The notes under the pieces are model-generated. The model had not been told where the DNA came from. It made no database searches and saw only the letters and a program-made list of their open reading frames with translations. A DNA stretch of 8,518 nucleotides, from contig JABJQI010000025.1 of assembly GCA_018663485.1 (NCBI GenBank), positions 1 to 8,518 on the forward strand. The letters run 5' to 3'. The DNA comes from Opitutia bacterium (lineage in GTDB: Bacteria > Verrucomicrobiota > Verrucomicrobiia > Opitutales > Coraliomargaritaceae). This document shows, piece by piece, positions 6,096 to 8,518 of this stretch (the first letter of the stretch is position 1; each line of letters starts with the position of its first letter). Position numbers and translations under genes: made by a program.

Positions 6096-7997
6096 ATGCA
6101 CTTAGCGCGTTTTACACCCGAGAGGAAGATATTTATAAGGCGAATTCAAATGGCTCTACTTGCGATGTTGCCCATGTTGACCTTTGGCGAGGTGGATTTC
6201 GAACGCCAGTGTTGTCCATCGACCTCTGCGACCGAGCTACCGAACTCGCAGCATGCCGACCAATCCTATGCCTTCGGTGCGATTGCCGATTGTCAGTATT
6301 GTGATGTTAACAGCACAGGCCTCCGACGTTATGCCTTATCCAAAGAAAAACTCGCAGATTGTGTCGCTGATTTTAACACCATGGACTTGGCCTTTGTGAC
6401 GCACTTGGGAGATTTTATTGATCGCGATTTCGCAAACTTTGATGTGGTGAACCCCATTTTTGCGAAGCTTAAAGCGCCGAAGGTTCACGTTTTAGGGAAT
6501 CACGACTTTTCGGTCGCCGACCATCTGAAGAAAGATGTGCCGGCTAAGTTGGGGATGCCCTCGAAGTATTTCGACTTTGAAGAGGGAGGGTGGCGCTATG
6601 TGATTCTGGATGGGAATGACGTCAGTTTTCACGCCTATCCAAAGGGAAGTGCGGAGGCGCAAGCGGCAGCGGACTATTATCAAAATAAGCAAATCAAGTC
6701 CCCCAAATGGAATGGTGCGATTGGTGCACAGCAGCTTGCCTGGTTGAAAACGGTGATTGAGAAGGCGCAGGGGGATAATGAACCAGTCATCCTTTTTTGT
6801 CATTTCCCCGTTTACCCCGAAAATAATCACAACCTGTGGAATGCTAAAGAAGTCATTGCCCTACTCGAATCCTACCCCTGTGTGAAAGCCTATATTAACG
6901 GCCATAATCACCATGGTAACTATGGAATGAAAGGAGGGATCCACTATGTGACACTGAAGGGCATGGTTGATACCGAAACGACCTCGTACGCGGTGATCAA
7001 AGTGGATGATGACAGCATTGACATTACCGGTTACGGCCGTGAGCAAAATCGTTCGTTGCCAATCTCCCTACCGGTGGATTTGGCCGATCCGACGGGGTTG
7101 GGGCTGGAGGTGACGACCTATGCCCCCGGTAGGGATCCGGCGCAGTTCAAGTGGCCCACCCACATGGCGTTCGGGCCGGATGATCAGGAGATTGTCACCG
7201 ACCTTAAAAACAGCCGATTCATGTATCGTGACAGTCCTGGAGGCACATTTGAACAGTCGCCGTTGTCGGTTAGCGGTCAGCACTCGCTGGTCTACAACCC
7301 AGCAGACGGGCTATACTACGCCAACGACACTGAAAATCATCGCATCATCGCCTTTGCGGATCTCTCCAGCGGAACCATCACGGCCCAGACTAACAGCATT
7401 GCGGGCGTTCCTCTGAAACGCCCGCACGATATCGTGCTCGATCCTGCGACGGGTTGGATTTATGCGATCAATCCCAACTCTGGACATGTCTTTCGCTTCA
7501 CCGCGATCGGCGAGAATGAGAGTGTGATCTCGGTACCCGTTCAAGGGTACGCGCGGGCGCTGACCTTTGCAAACGGCAAACTCTATGCGATCGGATCGTC
7601 GAAGGGCCGGATCGTGGAAATCGTGGATTGGGACACCCCAACGTTCAAGGTCTACGATAGTTTCGATCCCACGGGCAGTCGTGGACCCGCAGGGGCCTGG
7701 GCTAAGACCGGACTGGTTCTCAACGATGCCGAATTCTTTGACGGTTTCTGGTATGCGACCAGTTATTTTACGAAGTCCTATGCCAGCGGAACCGACTCCG
7801 ATGAGAATAAATTCATCCGCTTCAAGACACTGGATGACCTGGTCTCGGGGGATTGGACTGATCTCAGTCACCTAGTTCCCCGCGGGATGACCCCCTATTA
7901 CCTCACCGTGAAGGAGGGTAACCTCTATCTGGCGATCTTTAACCATGAGTCACCAGGGAGCGGAGACTCCATCCTTCAATTCACCTCCTTGCGCTGA
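6096..7997 (+). CDS. ADPRM-like calcineurin phosphoesterase fused to a beta-propeller-like domain
   Basis: A 633-residue protein with two parts. Residues about 58-320 are a calcineurin-like metallophosphoesterase. It has 'IADCQYCD' (D65, Q67), 'HLGDFID' (D106), 'GNHDF' (N135, H136), 'FCHFP' (H236) and 'NGHNHHGNY' (H270, H272), the full metal-site set. 'ADCQYCD', 'GWRYVILDGNDVS' and 'WNGAIGAQQLAWL' resemble ADP-ribose/CDP-alcohol diphosphatases (ADPRM), so a pyrophosphate or phosphodiester substrate is plausible. Residues about 337-633 have blade-like repeats such as 'WPTHMAFGPDDQEIVTD', 'HSLVYNPADGLYYAND' and 'PHDIVLDPATGWIYAI', suggesting an NHL/SMP-30-like propeller. The start at 6096 gives a basic n-region ('RKIFIRR') before 'MALLAMLPMLTFG', a likely signal peptide. 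ATG 6150 has an AAGG upstream but loses that n-region. Sampled GC rises from about 48% in the first part to about 57% in the second. Confidence 0.85.
   Translation: MHLARFTPERKIFIRRIQMALLAMLPMLTFGEVDFERQCCPSTSATELPNSQHADQSYAFGAIADCQYCDVNSTGLRRYALSKEKLADCVADFNTMDLAFVTHLGDFIDRDFANFDVVNPIFAKLKAPKVHVLGNHDFSVADHLKKDVPAKLGMPSKYFDFEEGGWRYVILDGNDVSFHAYPKGSAEAQAAADYYQNKQIKSPKWNGAIGAQQLAWLKTVIEKAQGDNEPVILFCHFPVYPENNHNLWNAKEVIALLESYPCVKAYINGHNHHGNYGMKGGIHYVTLKGMVDTETTSYAVIKVDDDSIDITGYGREQNRSLPISLPVDLADPTGLGLEVTTYAPGRDPAQFKWPTHMAFGPDDQEIVTDLKNSRFMYRDSPGGTFEQSPLSVSGQHSLVYNPADGLYYANDTENHRIIAFADLSSGTITAQTNSIAGVPLKRPHDIVLDPATGWIYAINPNSGHVFRFTAIGENESVISVPVQGYARALTFANGKLYAIGSSKGRIVEIVDWDTPTFKVYDSFDPTGSRGPAGAWAKTGLVLNDAEFFDGFWYATSYFTKSYASGTDSDENKFIRFKTLDDLVSGDWTDLSHLVPRGMTPYYLTVKEGNLYLAIFNHESPGSGDSILQFTSLR
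7065..7135. repeat. 10-bp perfect inverted repeat at the domain junction of the fused gene
   Basis: TCCCTACCGG (7065-7074) and CCGGTAGGGA (7126-7135) are exact reverse complements separated by 51 bases. They lie inside the coding frame, in the linker between the phosphoesterase and the propeller-like domain. Chance occurrence of such a pair somewhere in 8.5 kb is quite possible, so its location rather than its length is the interesting part. Confidence 0.4.
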
Positions 7998-8072
7998 ACT
8001 CTTAATGTCAGATTCGTCCTTCGGGTGTTTGCGAGAGCGCAGCTCTGGCCCATTCATCCTGTGTTTACCCGA

Positions 8073-8101
8073 TTGCCGATTCGCAATTTCTTCAGTATAG
8101 T
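8073..8101 (+). promoter_or_regulatory. Candidate sigma70-type promoter of the sulfatase gene
   Basis: TTGCCG (8073-8078, 4 of 6 to the consensus) and TATAGT (8096-8101, 5 of 6) are separated by exactly 17 bases. They lie in the 177-base gap before the sulfatase. A transcript would start near 8108 and carry a leader of about 67 bases that contains the palindrome at 8128-8139. A separate promoter fits the gap and the lack of coupling with the preceding gene. Confidence 0.35.
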
Positions 8102-8127
8102 TGGGGTGATTTATGTTGTGGATCGTT

Positions 8128-8139
8128 AATGTTAACATT
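8128..8139. promoter_or_regulatory. 12-bp perfect palindrome, candidate operator of the sulfatase gene
   Basis: AATGTTAACATT reads the same on both strands. It sits about 20 bases downstream of the inferred transcription start and about 36 bases before the sulfatase start codon, a plausible position for a sugar-responsive repressor or activator. A related TGTTAAC occurs at 6305-6311 but inside a coding frame. No regulator gene is present in the window. Confidence 0.35.
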
Positions 8140-8174
8140 CTTCTGGCGCAGCTCTCTTTATAAAATCGAATTGT

Positions 8175-8518
8175 ATGATGAATCGTCTAATTGTTGCTCC
8201 GATCGGTGCCTTGCTCTCAGTCCTTTGTGTATTGCCCGTGGCGCTGACTTCGGCCGCCTCCGAGCGTCCTGAAAAGCCTAATATTATTTTGCTGCTCGCC
8301 GATGATCTCGGTTGGCAGGATGTGAAGTGCTATGACATCGACACACCGTCGCCGATGGAAACGCCGAATTTCGATGCGCTGGCGAAAAAGGGGGTGCTCT
8401 TTTGGCAGGCCTATTCGCCCGCTCCGACCTGTGCGCCGTCGCGTGCTGCGATTCTGAGCGGAGATCATCCCGCCCGTGCGCAGATGACGCACGTTTCTGG
8501 TGGCAAGCCGCCCCATGC
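8175..8518 (+). CDS. Secreted formylglycine-dependent sulfatase, N-terminal part
   Basis: The first 114 codons of a sulfatase of the alkaline-phosphatase superfamily, cut by the window edge. It should remove sulfate esters, probably from a polysaccharide. Residues 1-28 form a signal peptide with a long hydrophobic core and cleavage near 'TSAA|SERP'. 'PNIILLLADDLGWQDV' supplies metal ligands D43 and D44. 'CAPSR' (C86 to R90) is the sulfatase signature whose Cys is converted to formylglycine by a maturation enzyme not in this window. The segment 'METPNFDALAKKGVLFWQAY' continues the standard fold. Start codons at 8175 and 8178 are adjacent and in frame; neither has a clear ribosome binding site, so the choice of 8175 is arbitrary. 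Exact sulfatase subfamily and substrate cannot be told from this fragment. Confidence 0.93.
   Translation, partial: MMNRLIVAPIGALLSVLCVLPVALTSAASERPEKPNIILLLADDLGWQDVKCYDIDTPSPMETPNFDALAKKGVLFWQAYSPAPTCAPSRAAILSGDHPARAQMTHVSGGKPPH

Noticed and set aside
7311..7871. Antisense open frame of 186 codons in the propeller part
   Set aside because: Overlaps a clearly coding domain and shows no domain features; composition shadow.
8011..8046. Terminator after the fused phosphoesterase gene (CCTTCGGG and AGAGC-GCA-GCTCT hairpins)
   Set aside because: Stems of two and five pairs without a following T tract; they are noted only as part of the shared intergenic motifs.

Overview
The window looks like chromosomal DNA from a marine-type, polysaccharide-degrading member of the PVC bacteria, most likely Verrucomicrobiota or Kiritimatiellota. 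This assignment rests on gene content, not on any marker gene. The pointers are exported GH78 alpha-L-rhamnosidases, a secreted formylglycine sulfatase of the type abundant in those phyla, a HEAT-repeat module of PVC style, and secreted phosphoesterases. All supported genes lie on the + strand. No RNA gene, insertion sequence, CRISPR array or integrase is visible.

Layout. Positions 1-257 are the tail of a gene ending in a GH78-like C-terminal beta domain. It is followed 24 bases later by a complete, secreted, multidomain GH78 alpha-L-rhamnosidase (282-3467), probably in the same operon. A 200-base spacer (3468-3669) carries a candidate promoter overlapping a dyad. Next comes a short HEAT-repeat ORF (3670-4101) that looks like a fragment of a larger protein. 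Its stop overlaps the start of a secreted glycerophosphodiester phosphodiesterase (4098-4910). Five bases further on is a PhoD-like lipoprotein phosphatase (4916-6004). After a 91-base gap with an inverted repeat comes a two-domain protein (6096-7997): an ADPRM-like calcineurin phosphoesterase joined to a C-terminal beta-propeller-like domain. A 177-base spacer with a candidate promoter and a 12-bp palindrome precedes a secreted sulfatase (8175 onward) that runs off the end.

How it may work together (inference). Rhamnosidases and a sulfatase suggest attack on a rhamnose-containing, possibly sulfated glycan. Between them sit three consecutive exported phosphoesterases of unrelated families: GDPD, PhoD-like and ADPRM-like. 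They could act in sequence on phosphodiester-linked glycerol, choline or nucleotide-type substrates, either as phosphorus scavenging or to strip phosphodiester decorations. Hand-counted sample lines put the phosphoesterase stretch at about 45-50% GC and the rhamnosidase, the propeller half and the sulfatase at about 55-63%. The right-hand step falls near the domain junction of the fused gene and the left-hand step near the truncated end of the HEAT ORF. This suggests the block was inserted into a glycan-degradation locus.
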